Position numbers and translations under genes: made by a program. Shown here one piece after another: positions 1 to 8,034 of a stretch of 64,000 bases of DNA. The notes under the pieces were generated by a model. It did not search any database. It worked only from the letters and a program-made list of their open reading frames with translations, and was not told where the DNA came from. Every line of letters begins with the position of its first letter. The first letter of the stretch is position 1. Source of the DNA: Streptomyces sp. CNQ-509 (GTDB lineage: Bacteria > Actinomycetota > Actinomycetes > Streptomycetales > Streptomycetaceae); the NCBI RefSeq assembly GCF_001011035.1, contig NZ_CP011492.1, forward strand, positions 3,233,501-3,297,500, in the 5' to 3' direction.

Positions 1-580
1 CAAGTGTCTTGGTGTCGCCGACGTAGTCGGCGCCCCAGACCCGGTCGATGAGCTGCATCCGGGTCAGCACCCGGCCGGCGTTGCGCAGCAGCATCTCCAG
101 GAGGTCGAACTCCTTCAGCGGCAGATCGACCTTGTCGCCGGCGACCGTCACCACGTGCCGGTCGACGTCCATCCGGACCGGGCCGACCTCCAGGGCCGCC
201 GGTTCCGCCTCCTCCGGTTCGCCGCGGCGGCGCAGGACCGCGCGGATCCGGGCGACCAGTTCCCGGGAGGAGAAGGGTTTGGTCACGTAGTCGTCGGCTC
301 CTATCTCCAGGCCGACGACCTTGTCGATCTCGCTGTCCTTGGCGGTCACCATGATGACCGGGACGTTGGACCTGCCGCGCAACTGGCGGCACACCTCGGT
401 GCCGGGCAGGCCCGGCAGCATGAGGTCAAGCAGCACCAGGTCGGCGCCGTTGCGGTCGAAGTCGTCGAGCGCCTCGGGGCCCGTGGTGGCCACGGCTACC
501 TCGAAGCCCTCCTTGCGGAGCATGTACGACAGTGCGTCGCTGAACGATTCTTCGTCCTCGACGACGAGAACCCGGGTCAC
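1..580 (-). CDS. phoP: PhoP/RegX3-type response regulator, 3' end cut by window edge
   Basis: DNA-binding response regulator of the phosphate-limitation system. The visible part covers an N-terminal receiver domain, with phospho-acceptor Asp in LVLLDLMLPG and the conserved Lys in YVTKPFSS, followed by most of an OmpR/PhoB winged helix (LPLKEFELLEMLLR, RVLTRMQLIDRVWG). The GTG start at 580-578 has a GGAGG about 8 nt upstream. The gene lies just downstream of the phoR kinase on the same strand, 88 bp away, with phoU divergent beyond it, which is the standard Streptomyces arrangement. In this genus PhoP activates Pi scavenging genes and represses parts of nitrogen and secondary metabolism. Only the last part of the effector domain is missing, beyond base 1. 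Confidence 0.95.
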   Translation of the reverse strand, partial: MTRVLVVEDEESFSDALSYMLRKEGFEVAVATTGPEALDDFDRNGADLVLLDLMLPGLPGTEVCRQLRGRSNVPVIMVTAKDSEIDKVVGLEIGADDYVTKPFSSRELVARIRAVLRRRGEPEEAEPAALEVGPVRMDVDRHVVTVAGDKVDLPLKEFDLLEMLLRNAGRVLTRMQLIDRVWGADYVGDTKTL

Positions 581-668
581 GCTCTGACCTCCGAGGGGGA
601 CGGACAGCACGAAGTGGGAGGGGCGGGGCGGCGGGGGGTGGGGCCGCGCCGGGGGGTGGGCACGCGGG

Positions 669-1943
669 TCACGGAATGACCTCCGGAGCTGTGTCTGGCG
701 CGTCGGTCCCGTCGAACCGGAGCCGGACCTCGCCGTCGAGGTCCTCCGGGCCGATGAGAGCGCCGCTGCGGCCGGTGTCGGGCCGGCCGCTCTTCGGACG
801 TGCGGCTTCGGGTAGCCGCAGGGTGAACGTGGAGCCCTGGCCCTCAGCGCTCCATACCGTGACCTCCCCGCCGTGCGAGGCTGCCACGTGCTTGACGATG
901 GCGAGACCCAGTCCGGTCCCGCCGGTGGCCCGCGAGCGCGCAGGATCGACCCGGTAGAAGCGCTCGAAGACCCGCTCGCGGTCCTTCTCGGAGATGCCGA
1001 TGCCCTGGTCGGTGACCGCGATCTCGATCAGGTCGCCGCCCTGGGCGGGCAGCCGGCGGGCCGCGATGCCGACCCTGGTACGGGCCGGGCTGTAGTTCAC
1101 GGCGTTCTCCACCAGGTTGCCCAGGGCCGCGGCGAGCTGGCCGCGGTTGCCCCAGACGTGGAGCCCGGCCGTGCCGCCGGTGGCGATGGTTATCTGCTTG
1201 GCGCCGGCCTGCTGCCGGCACCGCTCGATGGCCTCGCCGACCAGCTCGTCGGCCCGTACCGGCTCGGCGTCCTCCAGCGGGTCGTCGTTCTGCACCCGGG
1301 AGAGGTCGATCAGCTCCTGCACGAGGCTGGTCAGCCGGGTCGCCTCGCCCTGCATCCGGCCGGCGAACCGCTCCACGGCCTCGGGGTCGTCGGCGGCGTC
1401 CATGACCGCCTCGGAGAGCAGGGACAGCGCGCCGACCGGGGTCTTCAGCTCGTGGCTCACGTTCGCGACGAAGTCGCGGCGGACGGCCTCGATGCGCCGG
1501 GCCTCCGTCATGTCCTCGACGAGCAGCAGGACGAGCCGGGAGCCGAGCGGGGCGACGCGGGCGGAGACCGCCAGCGCCTCGCCGCGGCCGCTGCGCCGGG
1601 GCAGGTCCAGCTCCACCTGCCGTATCTCGCCGTCGCGCCGCGTGTCGCGGGCCATGGCCAGCATCGGCTCCACGGCCAGCCGGCCGCCGCGGACCAGTCC
1701 CAGGGCGTACGCCGCGGAGCTGGCCTTGACGACGGCGTCGTCCTCGTCGAGCACGACGGCGGAGGAGCGCAGGACCGACAGGACGGTGTCCACACCGGGC
1801 GGCAGCACCGCGTCCGTGTGCAGCGAGGTGCGCGTGGGCCTGGCCTGCTCACGCTCGCTCCAGCGGAACGCGAGCACGGCGATCACGCCGGTGCACAGCC
1901 CGGCGATCGCTGCCGCCGCGGCGACCGCCGCGTTCACGTCCAT
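669..1943 (-). CDS. phoR: PhoR/SenX3-type sensor histidine kinase
   Basis: Membrane kinase that phosphorylates PhoP under phosphate starvation. The 424-residue protein has a single N-terminal membrane helix (residues 4-27), a PAS-like region (about 50-145), a HisKA domain with phospho-accepting His164 in VSHELKTP, and a HATPase domain with N box (NLVENAVNYSP), G1 (DQGIGI) and G2 (GTGLGLAIV). The ATG at 1943-1941 is preceded by TGGAG. One helix with no extracellular domain is typical of SenX3/PhoR actinobacterial kinases, which sense through the Pst/PhoU system rather than a periplasmic ligand. It is transcribed first in the phoR-phoP operon from the promoter region shared with phoU. Confidence 0.95.
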   Translation of the reverse strand: MDVNAAVAAAAAIAGLCTGVIAVLAFRWSEREQARPTRTSLHTDAVLPPGVDTVLSVLRSSAVVLDEDDAVVKASSAAYALGLVRGGRLAVEPMLAMARDTRRDGEIRQVELDLPRRSGRGEALAVSARVAPLGSRLVLLLVEDMTEARRIEAVRRDFVANVSHELKTPVGALSLLSEAVMDAADDPEAVERFAGRMQGEATRLTSLVQELIDLSRVQNDDPLEDAEPVRADELVGEAIERCRQQAGAKQITIATGGTAGLHVWGNRGQLAAALGNLVENAVNYSPARTRVGIAARRLPAQGGDLIEIAVTDQGIGISEKDRERVFERFYRVDPARSRATGGTGLGLAIVKHVAASHGGEVTVWSAEGQGSTFTLRLPEAARPKSGRPDTGRSGALIGPEDLDGEVRLRFDGTDAPDTAPEVIP

Positions 1944-2016
1944 GACTCCAGGTTAGGCACGTCGTGCACCCCTTCCACAGCCATCCGGGTGCCGGCTCGA
2001 ACACTGGTCGCCAAGA

Positions 2017-2049
2017 GTTCACTCTCAGGTCGGTCTCGATTCACTAAGT
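2017..2049 (+). promoter_or_regulatory. PHO box (three 11-bp direct repeats) between phoR and phoU
   Basis: Three contiguous 11-nt units can be read: GTTCACTCTCA, GGTCGGTCTCG and ATTCACTAAGT. Two match the GTTCAC core of the Streptomyces PhoP direct-repeat unit and the middle one is degenerate, a known arrangement. The site sits in the divergent phoR/phoU region. A possible phoU -10 (CATAAAT, 2080-2086) lies about 30 bp downstream. It probably autoregulates phoRP and activates phoU. Confidence 0.75.
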
Positions 2050-2114
2050 GGCGCATCGTCCCCTGCATGGTGGATGCTGCATAAATCGGCAAAGAGGATG
2101 GACGGGACACTGGG

Positions 2115-2789
2115 ATGCGCGACTCTTACCACGAGGAGCTCGATTCGATCGGCGAGGGACTGGTCGACATGGCCCGGCTGGTCGGCTCCGCCATGGGCCG
2201 TGCCACGGCAGCCCTGCTCGACGCCGACCTGCAGCTCGCCGAGAGCGTGATCGCGGGCGACGAGAAGGTGGACGACCTGCAGCGCGAGCTGGAGACGCGG
2301 GCCATCCAGCTCCTCGCCCGGCAGCAGCCGGTGGCCACGGACCTGCGCATCGTGGTGACGTCGCTGCGGATGAGCGCCGACCTGGAGCGGGCGGGCGACC
2401 TGGCCAAGCACGTCGCCAAGCTCGCCCGGCTGCGCTACCCCGGCCGCTGCATCCCCGACGACCTGCACGCCACCGTCCTGGAGATGGGGCAGCTCGCGCA
2501 GCGGCTGATGGCGAAGACCGCGGAGGTCGTCACCACCAAGAACGTCGACCTGGCGCTGGAGCTGGAGCAGGACGACGACCGGATGGACTACCTGCACCGC
2601 AAGATCTTCCAGCACCTGATGGACGACCGCTGGAAGCACGGCATCGAGACCGCGGTGGACGTGACGCTGATCGGCCGCTACTACGAGCGCTTCGCCGATC
2701 ACGCCGTGGCCTGCTCCGGACGGGTGGTCTACCTGGTGACCGGCGAGCACGCCGACGAACTGAGCGCGGCACCGGTCGAAGGAGCGTAG
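2115..2789 (+). CDS. phoU: PhoU phosphate-signalling regulator
   Basis: The 224-residue all-helical protein has two PhoU three-helix-bundle repeats (about residues 10-100 and 112-205). Each carries the acidic metal-binding pattern (RMSADLERAGDLAKH in the first, GRYYERFADHAV in the second). PhoU links the state of the Pst transporter to the PhoR kinase and dampens the phosphate response. ATG at 2115 was chosen because the family start MRDSYHEEL is well conserved; its ribosome site is weak. The gene is divergent from phoR across a PHO box and is followed by the small Cys-rich gene mtpA, a pairing reported in S. lividans and S. coelicolor. Confidence 0.95.
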   Translation: MRDSYHEELDSIGEGLVDMARLVGSAMGRATAALLDADLQLAESVIAGDEKVDDLQRELETRAIQLLARQQPVATDLRIVVTSLRMSADLERAGDLAKHVAKLARLRYPGRCIPDDLHATVLEMGQLAQRLMAKTAEVVTTKNVDLALELEQDDDRMDYLHRKIFQHLMDDRWKHGIETAVDVTLIGRYYERFADHAVACSGRVVYLVTGEHADELSAAPVEGA

Positions 2790-2842
2790 GGGCGTAGCCA
2801 CCGGAGCGCGGGGGGCACGGCCCCGCTCGCGCCGGGCGCGCT

Positions 2843-2875
2843 CGGAGGCGGATCGCGCGCCGGGCGCGGCCTCCG
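2843..2875 (+). terminator. stem-loop between phoU and mtpA
   Basis: CGGAGGC at 2843-2849 pairs with GCCTCCG at 2869-2875, with further GC pairing inside the loop. No T tract follows, so it may attenuate rather than end phoU transcription. Confidence 0.35.
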
Positions 2876-2983
2876 GGGCGTACGGCCGTACGACGGTCGC
2901 AGATGCATCCGCGCGCCCGCATGTGCGCCCCGGCCGCCGGGGCAGCCTCCTGGTGGAAGGGAACACCCTGCTAGGAGGTCCGC

Positions 2984-3160
2984 ATGCCGGAAGAGTTCAC
3001 CTCCCGCACCCGTGCCGACCCGCGCGCCACGGCACGGCCGCCGCGGATGCGCCCGAAGATGACCCCGCTGCCGAAGCTCAGCTCCTGCTCCTGCGGCCCC
3101 GGCTGCTCCTGCGGGTGCCAGTCGGGCGGGTCGTGCAACTGCGGCGGGAGCTGCGGCTGA
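2984..3160 (+). CDS. mtpA: small Cys-rich metallothionein-like protein
   Basis: A 58-codon ORF reads from ATG 2984 to TGA 3158-3160 with a near-perfect ribosome site (AGGAGGT, 2973-2979). The N-terminal half is basic and proline-rich. The C-terminal half holds eight cysteines in C-x-C and C-x-C-x-C patterns separated by Gly/Ser (SSCSCGPGCSCGC, then SCNCGGSCG), the composition expected of a small metal-chelating protein. A gene of this kind directly after phoU has been called mtpA in S. lividans. The pattern is visible in the sequence; metal binding is inferred from composition. The gene could respond to PhoP through read-through from phoU or have its own promoter near 2880-2970. Confidence 0.85.
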   Translation: MPEEFTSRTRADPRATARPPRMRPKMTPLPKLSSCSCGPGCSCGCQSGGSCNCGGSCG

Positions 3161-3191
3161 GCCGCCGGACGACGCCTGCGACGAGACGCCC

Positions 3192-3227
3192 GCAGCCTCT
3201 GCCCTGACGACGCCGGGCAGGGGCTGC
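3192..3227. terminator. bidirectional terminator between mtpA and gpmA
   Basis: GCAGCC-T-CTGCCC (3192-3204) pairs with GGGCAG-G-GGCTGC (3215-3227), a 13-bp stem with one T-G wobble and a 10-nt loop. It lies between the convergent ends of mtpA and gpmA. Confidence 0.8.
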
Positions 3228-3254
3228 GGTGTACGTGCGCCCCGGGGCGCGCCG

Positions 3255-4013
3255 CTACTTCTTGCCCTGGTTCGCGACCGCCTTGATGGCCGAGGCCGCA
3301 GCCTCCGGGTCGAGGTACCTGCCGCCGCTGCCGACCGGGCGGAGGTCGGCGTCCAGCTCGTACGCCAGCGGGATGCCGGTGGGGATGTTCAGGCCCGGGA
3401 TCTCCTCGTCGGAAATGCCGTCGAGGTGCTTGACCAGCGCCCGCAGGCTGTTGCCGTGCGCCGCGACGAGCACCGTCCGGCCGGCCTGGAGGTCCGGCAC
3501 GATGCTGTCGTACCAGTACGGCAGGGCCCGCTCCAGCACGTCCTTCAGGCACTCGGTCCTGGGCCGCAGCTCGCTGGGGATGTGCGCGTAGCGCGCGTCG
3601 TGCGCCTGCGAGAACTCGCTGTCGTCGGAGATCGGCGGCGGGGGCGTGTCGTACGAGCGGCGCCAGGTCATGAACTGCTCCTCGCCGAACTCGGCGAGCG
3701 TCTGCGCCTTGTCCTTGCCCTGGAGCGCGCCGTAGTGCCGCTCGTTGAGCCGCCAGGAGCGGGCGACCGGGATCCAGTGCCGGTCGCAGGCGGCCAGCGA
3801 CATGTTCGCGGTCCTGATGGCGCGCTTGAGCAGCGACGTGTGGACGACGTCCGGCAGCCAGCCGGCCTCGCGCAGCAGTTCCCCGCCGCGCACCGCCTCC
3901 TTCTCGCCCTTGTCGGTGAGGTTCACGTCCACCCAGCCGGTGAACAGGTTCTTGGCGTTCCAGTCGCTCTCTCCGTGGCGGAGGAGGATCAGCTTGTACG
4001 GTGCGTCGGCCAT
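3255..4013 (-). CDS. gpmA: 2,3-bisphosphoglycerate-dependent phosphoglycerate mutase
   Basis: Glycolytic enzyme that interconverts 3- and 2-phosphoglycerate through a phospho-histidine. The 252-residue protein shows the catalytic [10 protein letters not shown] motif at residues 9-18, the acid/base Glu in [11 protein letters not shown] and the second catalytic His in [11 protein letters not shown], with the normal length for dPGM. ATG at 4013-4011 is preferred ([14 protein letters not shown]). An in-frame upstream extension exists but has no family similarity, and CGGAG precedes the chosen ATG. The gene is divergent from an MFS transporter and convergent with mtpA. Confidence 0.97.
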   Translation of the reverse strand: MADAPYKLILLRHGESDWNAKNLFTGWVDVNLTDKGEKEAVRGGELLREAGWLPDVVHTSLLKRAIRTANMSLAACDRHWIPVARSWRLNERHYGALQGKDKAQTLAEFGEEQFMTWRRSYDTPPPPISDDSEFSQAHDARYAHIPSELRPRTECLKDVLERALPYWYDSIVPDLQAGRTVLVAAHGNSLRALVKHLDGISDEEIPGLNIPTGIPLAYELDADLRPVGSGGRYLDPEAAASAIKAVANQGKK

Positions 4014-4153
4014 GGCTCCGAGCCTAATCGAGTGCCCCACCCCCTCCCCCGCGGCCCCGGATTGACGGCAGCCGTCAATTCGGTGGCGCAACGGAGACCC
4101 TGCTTCGTAACATCCCCTTACCCATCACGCCACTTACATCCGGGGGTCCCGCC

Positions 4154-5533
4154 GTGTCCGTCACCCGCATCGGACGTGCCGCGCGCGAGACCGTCTCGGG
4201 ACTGCCGCGCGAGTTCTGGTGGCTGTGGACGTCCACGCTCGTCAACAGGCTCGGCGGCTTCGTCGCCACCTTCATGGCGCTCTACCTCACGCAGGAGCGC
4301 GGCCACTCCGCCTCGTACGCCGGTCTGGTCGCCGCGCTGTACGGGCTCGGCGGCGTGATCTCCTCGCTCGGCGGCGGCGTGCTCGCCGACCGCCTCGGGC
4401 GCCGCCCCACGCTGATGCTCGCGCAGTCCTCGACCGCCGTGACCGTCGCCGTCCTCGGCTTCACCAGCCACCCCGTGGCCATCCCCGCCGTCGCCTTCGC
4501 CGTGGGCATGGCGTCCAACGCCTCCCGGCCCGCGGTGCAGGCGATGATGGCGGACATCGTCCCGCCCGCGGACCGGGTGCGGGCCTTCTCGCTCAACTAC
4601 TGGGCGATCAACCTGGGCTTCGCGATCTCCTCCGCCGGCGCCGGCTTCATCGCCGAGTACAGCTACCGGGCCGGCTTCCTCATCGAGGGCGCCCTGACGC
4701 TCGTCTGCGCGATCCTCGTCTTCGTCAAGCTCCCGGAGTCCCGGCCGGAGCGCCCCGCGGGCGCCGCGGGCGAGGCGGCGGACCCCGTCAGCCTGGGCAC
4801 GGTGGTGCGCGACGGGCGGTTCATGGGGGTCGTGGGACTGTCGTTCCTGATCGCGCTCGTCTTCATGCAGGCGTACGTCTCGCTGCCGGTGGCGATGGGC
4901 GACCAGGGCTTCTCCAGCTCGGACTTCGGGCTCGCCATCGCCGTGAACGGCGTGCTGATCGTCGTCATGCAGATACCCGTGACCCGGTTCATCGAGCACC
5001 GCGACCCGCGGATGCTGCTGATCGTCTCCTCGCTGCTGGCGGGGTACGGGTTCGGGCTCAACGTCTTCGCCGGGTCCGTCGCGGTGTACGCGCTCGTCGT
5101 CTGCGTCTGGACGCTCGGCGAGATCGTCAACGCCCCGACGCAGACCAGCATCGTCGTCCGCCTCTCCCCCGTCCACGGCCGCGGGCGTTACCAGGGCATG
5201 TACACCACGTCCTGGGCCGTCGCGTCGCTGGCCGCGCCGCTGCTGGGCGGGTGGGTCATCGACGCGGCCGGGGCGGAGTGGCTGTGGGCGGGGTGCGCGG
5301 TGGTGGGCACGGTGGCGGCGGCGGGGTACGGGCTGCTGATGCGCGGGCTGCCGACGGAGGACCCGGCGGTGGAACCGGTGGGGAAGCAGGCGGGGAAGCC
5401 GGGGGGCGATCCCGCGGGGAAGCCGGGGGCCCAGCCCGCCAACGGCGGGGCGCCGGGGGCGGATCCGGCCACCGGAGCGGTCGGAGGCCCGGCCGGAAAC
5501 GCCGTCGGGGAATCGTCCGCCAGACCGCTGTAG
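4154..5533 (+). CDS. major facilitator superfamily transporter
   Basis: The 459-residue protein has about 12 hydrophobic helices between residues 20 and 405. It carries an MFS loop 2-3 motif (GGGVLADRLGRRPTL) and is closest in style to drug or metabolite efflux proteins of the MDR family. The tail after residue about 410 is a low-complexity Gly/Pro/Lys/Ala stretch likely to be cytoplasmic and disordered. GTG at 4154 fits the conserved start region. It is divergent from gpmA with 140 bp between. The substrate cannot be read from sequence. Confidence 0.85.
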   Translation: MSVTRIGRAARETVSGLPREFWWLWTSTLVNRLGGFVATFMALYLTQERGHSASYAGLVAALYGLGGVISSLGGGVLADRLGRRPTLMLAQSSTAVTVAVLGFTSHPVAIPAVAFAVGMASNASRPAVQAMMADIVPPADRVRAFSLNYWAINLGFAISSAGAGFIAEYSYRAGFLIEGALTLVCAILVFVKLPESRPERPAGAAGEAADPVSLGTVVRDGRFMGVVGLSFLIALVFMQAYVSLPVAMGDQGFSSSDFGLAIAVNGVLIVVMQIPVTRFIEHRDPRMLLIVSSLLAGYGFGLNVFAGSVAVYALVVCVWTLGEIVNAPTQTSIVVRLSPVHGRGRYQGMYTTSWAVASLAAPLLGGWVIDAAGAEWLWAGCAVVGTVAAAGYGLLMRGLPTEDPAVEPVGKQAGKPGGDPAGKPGAQPANGGAPGADPATGAVGGPAGNAVGESSARPL

Positions 5534-5605
5534 CAGCCCCACGCGTCACACGGGTAGCGTCAGCCCCTCGGAAAAGCCCACCTTTCCGGTCCGAGGGGAA
5601 CGTCC

Positions 5606-5902
5606 GTGTCCGACCTGTACATCGACAACGAGATGCTCACACGCGTCCGCCACAACCTGGCCCACATCGGGGAAGTCCTGGACAAGCCGGCCCGCGCGAT
5701 GGCGGACGTGGACGCCAGGGCCATGGGGGCGAGCGCGCTGGAGCGGCGCATGGACGAGTTCGGCGACGAATGGTCGTACGGGTTCGGCCAGTTGCGTAAG
5801 TTCGCCAAGGGAGCGGTGGAGGCGCTCGACCAGATCGAGAAGGGCTTCGCCGACCTCGACAAGGACCTGGCCGCCGCGCTCTCCGAGGCGGCGCAGCAGT
5901 GA
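5606..5902 (+). CDS. small WXG100-like helical protein
   Basis: A 98-residue, soluble, helical protein with a central Trp in DEWSYGFGQL between two amphipathic helices. This matches the size and hairpin layout of ESX/type VII-associated WXG100 proteins, although the canonical W-x-G is replaced by W-x-x-G. GTG at 5606 follows GAGGGGAACG. Its stop overlaps the next start (GTGA at 5899-5902), so the two proteins are probably made together and may pair. No signal peptide. Partner and function are inferred from architecture only. Confidence 0.7.
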   Translation: MSDLYIDNEMLTRVRHNLAHIGEVLDKPARAMADVDARAMGASALERRMDEFGDEWSYGFGQLRKFAKGAVEALDQIEKGFADLDKDLAAALSEAAQQ

Positions 5903-7101
5903 GCGCGCCCACCGCCGCGGACTACCCCACGCTGGGCTTCGTGCCCTGCCCCGGCGACTACGAGACGGCCAAGGACACGGCGGCCACCGTCCGCCGTACC
6001 TCCGACGCCCTGGGCGAGATATGCCGGGTCCTGGAAGGGGCCGGCGAGGGCGACTGGCGCGGCAAGGCCGCGGACGCCTTCCGGGCGCTGCTGGCCGACG
6101 ACTTCCGCCCCAAGGTGCAGGACGCGTACAGCGCCTTCTCCACGGCCCGTACGGTCCTCACCGACTGGGCCGAGAACATCGACCGCCGGCAGCGGGCGGC
6201 GGCGCGGCTGGAGGACGAGGCCGCGGAGCTGAAGCGGGCGGCGGACGCGGCGGCGGCGAAGGAAGAGGAGAAGAAGGACGAGGAGGACGACGGGGGTTCG
6301 GGCTCCCGGCCGAGGTCGGGGTCCGGGGGGTCCGGGCCGGAGGAGGATCCCCTCGCCGACGTACGCCGCCGGGCGCGCAGCCTCCAGGACGACTACGAGC
6401 AGGACGGCCGAGACGCCGCCGACCGGCTGCAGCGGGCCCTCGACATCGCCCCCAACGAGCCCGGCTTCTGGGACAAGCTGGGCGACGCGGTCGGCGGGGC
6501 GCTGGAAGCCATCGGCCAGGCCGTGATGGACCCGATGGGCACGCTCGCGGAGCTGGCGCCGCTCTTCAAGACGCTCGGCGACATCGCCGGCCTGCTCAGC
6601 ACCGTCACCGGACTCCTCGCGCTCGTCCCCGGGCTGCAGTTCCTCGGCGCCGCCTCGCTCGCGCTCGCGGGCGTCGCGCTCGTCGCGCACTACCTCTCCG
6701 CGGTCGGCACCACCGGCAGCTTCCTCAAGGCGCTCACCACCAAGGACGTCATCATGGACGCCGTCGGCTTCGGCCTCGGCAAGCTCGGCGCCCGCTTCGG
6801 CGACGAGATCCTGTCCGCCGCGCGGGCGAGCAACCAGCCGACCCGGATGGTCGCCCAGCTCGGCGGCCGGCTGCCGGCGATGGAGCTGCCGCAGGGCTAC
6901 TTCCAGCTCGCGCGCGGGGCCTCGTACAGCATGAGCGTGCGCGAGTTCGGCATGCGCACCGGGCAGTACTTCACCACCTGGACCGGCAACGCCTTCACCG
7001 CCGAGGGCTCGAAGGACACGATCGAGACCGCCGGGAACCTCCTCACCTGGGACTTCGGCCCGCTGACCAACAGGGAGACGGTGGCGCCATGGGCACGCTG
7101 A
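5899..7101 (+). CDS. ESX-associated WXG-fold protein with hydrophobic core region
   Basis: A 400-residue protein. The N-terminal 100 residues are a helical hairpin with GDWRGKAADAF, a clear WXG-type turn. Next comes an acidic/lysine coiled region (about 110-150), then a strongly hydrophobic segment (about 225-275, rich in Leu/Ala/Gly) and a C-terminal domain of no recognised family. This N-terminal WXG plus variable C-terminal plan is that of LXG/PPE-like type VII substrates and polymorphic toxins. The start overlaps the previous gene by 4 nt, and the next gene starts inside its last codons. No known toxin motif was seen. Confidence 0.7.
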   Translation: MSAPTAADYPTLGFVPCPGDYETAKDTAATVRRTSDALGEICRVLEGAGEGDWRGKAADAFRALLADDFRPKVQDAYSAFSTARTVLTDWAENIDRRQRAAARLEDEAAELKRAADAAAAKEEEKKDEEDDGGSGSRPRSGSGGSGPEEDPLADVRRRARSLQDDYEQDGRDAADRLQRALDIAPNEPGFWDKLGDAVGGALEAIGQAVMDPMGTLAELAPLFKTLGDIAGLLSTVTGLLALVPGLQFLGAASLALAGVALVAHYLSAVGTTGSFLKALTTKDVIMDAVGFGLGKLGARFGDEILSAARASNQPTRMVAQLGGRLPAMELPQGYFQLARGASYSMSVREFGMRTGQYFTTWTGNAFTAEGSKDTIETAGNLLTWDFGPLTNRETVAPWAR

Positions 7102-7745
7102 CCCCCGGCAGGATCCGGTTGTACGCCCCGGCCGACTGGTTCGACCTGATGGCCGACGGCGGCGACCGCGCGGCGACCCGCGCCCGCTGCGCGGAGCTGG
7201 TGCGGCTGACGTACCCGCGGACGGCGGCAGAGCGGCGGGAGCAGTTCACCGACGCGCTGCTGGCGTGGCACGACGTGCTGTACGCGGACGGGGTGCTGAT
7301 GAACGGCATCGTCACGGCGCCGCTGCCGAGCAGCGGGGAGCAGGCGGCGTGGCTGGTGTTCGCGGGTGTGGCGGAGGTGCCCGAGAACCCGTCGGACCTG
7401 GACCTGGGCGAGCTGATGACGTCGGTGTTCGCGGAGCACTACCGCGCGGCGCCGGCGTACACGGAGGCGTACGCGACGGACATGGGGATGGGGTTCGGCT
7501 TCGTCGCGCAGCCGGCGCTGCCGCGGGCGGCGGTGGCGGGCGTCGAGGGCGCCGGCGAGGACCCCGTGCAGGTGGGCCTCGCGGGGGCGCTGGCCACACC
7601 GGCCGGGGGCGGCCTCGGGCTGCTGGTCGTCGGCACGAGCCTGAACCCGCTGCAGGCCGGGGAGCTGGCGGGGCTGGTGGCGGTGATCGCGGGCCGGTCG
7701 GTGTTCGTGGACGAGGCGCAGGATGGGCCCGCGCCCGCGGGGTAG
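7089..7745 (+). CDS. hypothetical protein of the WXG gene set
   Basis: A 218-residue protein starting at ATG 7089, inside the 3' end of the preceding gene (13-nt overlap). It is soluble, with an alternating hydrophobic pattern and no signal peptide. Features include LYAPADWFDLM near the N-terminus and a Gly-rich hydrophobic strand region (GGGLGLLVVGTSLNP) near residues 170-185. No family was recognised. Its coupling to the WXG-like pair suggests an accessory or protective role, such as a chaperone or immunity-type partner, but this is context only. Confidence 0.7.
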   Translation: MGTLTPGRIRLYAPADWFDLMADGGDRAATRARCAELVRLTYPRTAAERREQFTDALLAWHDVLYADGVLMNGIVTAPLPSSGEQAAWLVFAGVAEVPENPSDLDLGELMTSVFAEHYRAAPAYTEAYATDMGMGFGFVAQPALPRAAVAGVEGAGEDPVQVGLAGALATPAGGGLGLLVVGTSLNPLQAGELAGLVAVIAGRSVFVDEAQDGPAPAG

Positions 7746-7997
7746 CGGCTCGGCGGGCCCGGCGGAGATCGTCGCGCGCAACCGGCTGCTGATGCGGGAG
7801 CTGCTTGCGCGTCCCGGGGAGGCGGCGCCGGGGGGCGCAGGGCGCTGCTGGGCGCGGTGGACCAGCCGGGGACCTGGCCGGTGCAGGGCTGCGTGGACGT
7901 CCACCTGCGGTCGGGCGAGGCGGTGCAACTCCGCACCCCGCACCGCAGGGAACTGATCGCGGAGCTACGCGCGGCGGGGGTCCGGGTCCCACGCTGA
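7723..7997 (+). pseudogene. small coupled gene broken by a one-base frameshift
   Basis: ATG 7723 lies inside the end of the preceding gene. The first frame encodes a plausible start (IVARNRLLMRELLARPGE) and then meets a run of six G at about 7830-7835. After the run, the protein-like sequence continues in another frame (RALLGAVDQPGTWPVQG to AELRAAGVRVPR) and ends at TGA 7995-7997. One extra G in the run would give one continuous protein of about 91 residues. The gene is therefore either truly frameshifted, phase-variable through the G run, or affected by a sequencing error. It is the fourth gene of the WXG set. Confidence 0.6.
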
Positions 7998-8034
7998 CGC
8001 GCCGCGGCGCGGGCGGGGCTCGTAGGCTGGAGGC

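Noticed and set aside
4118..5542. A 474-codon minus-strand frame opposite the MFS gene
   Set aside because: Low-complexity composition, no ribosome site, and full overlap with a well-supported transporter.
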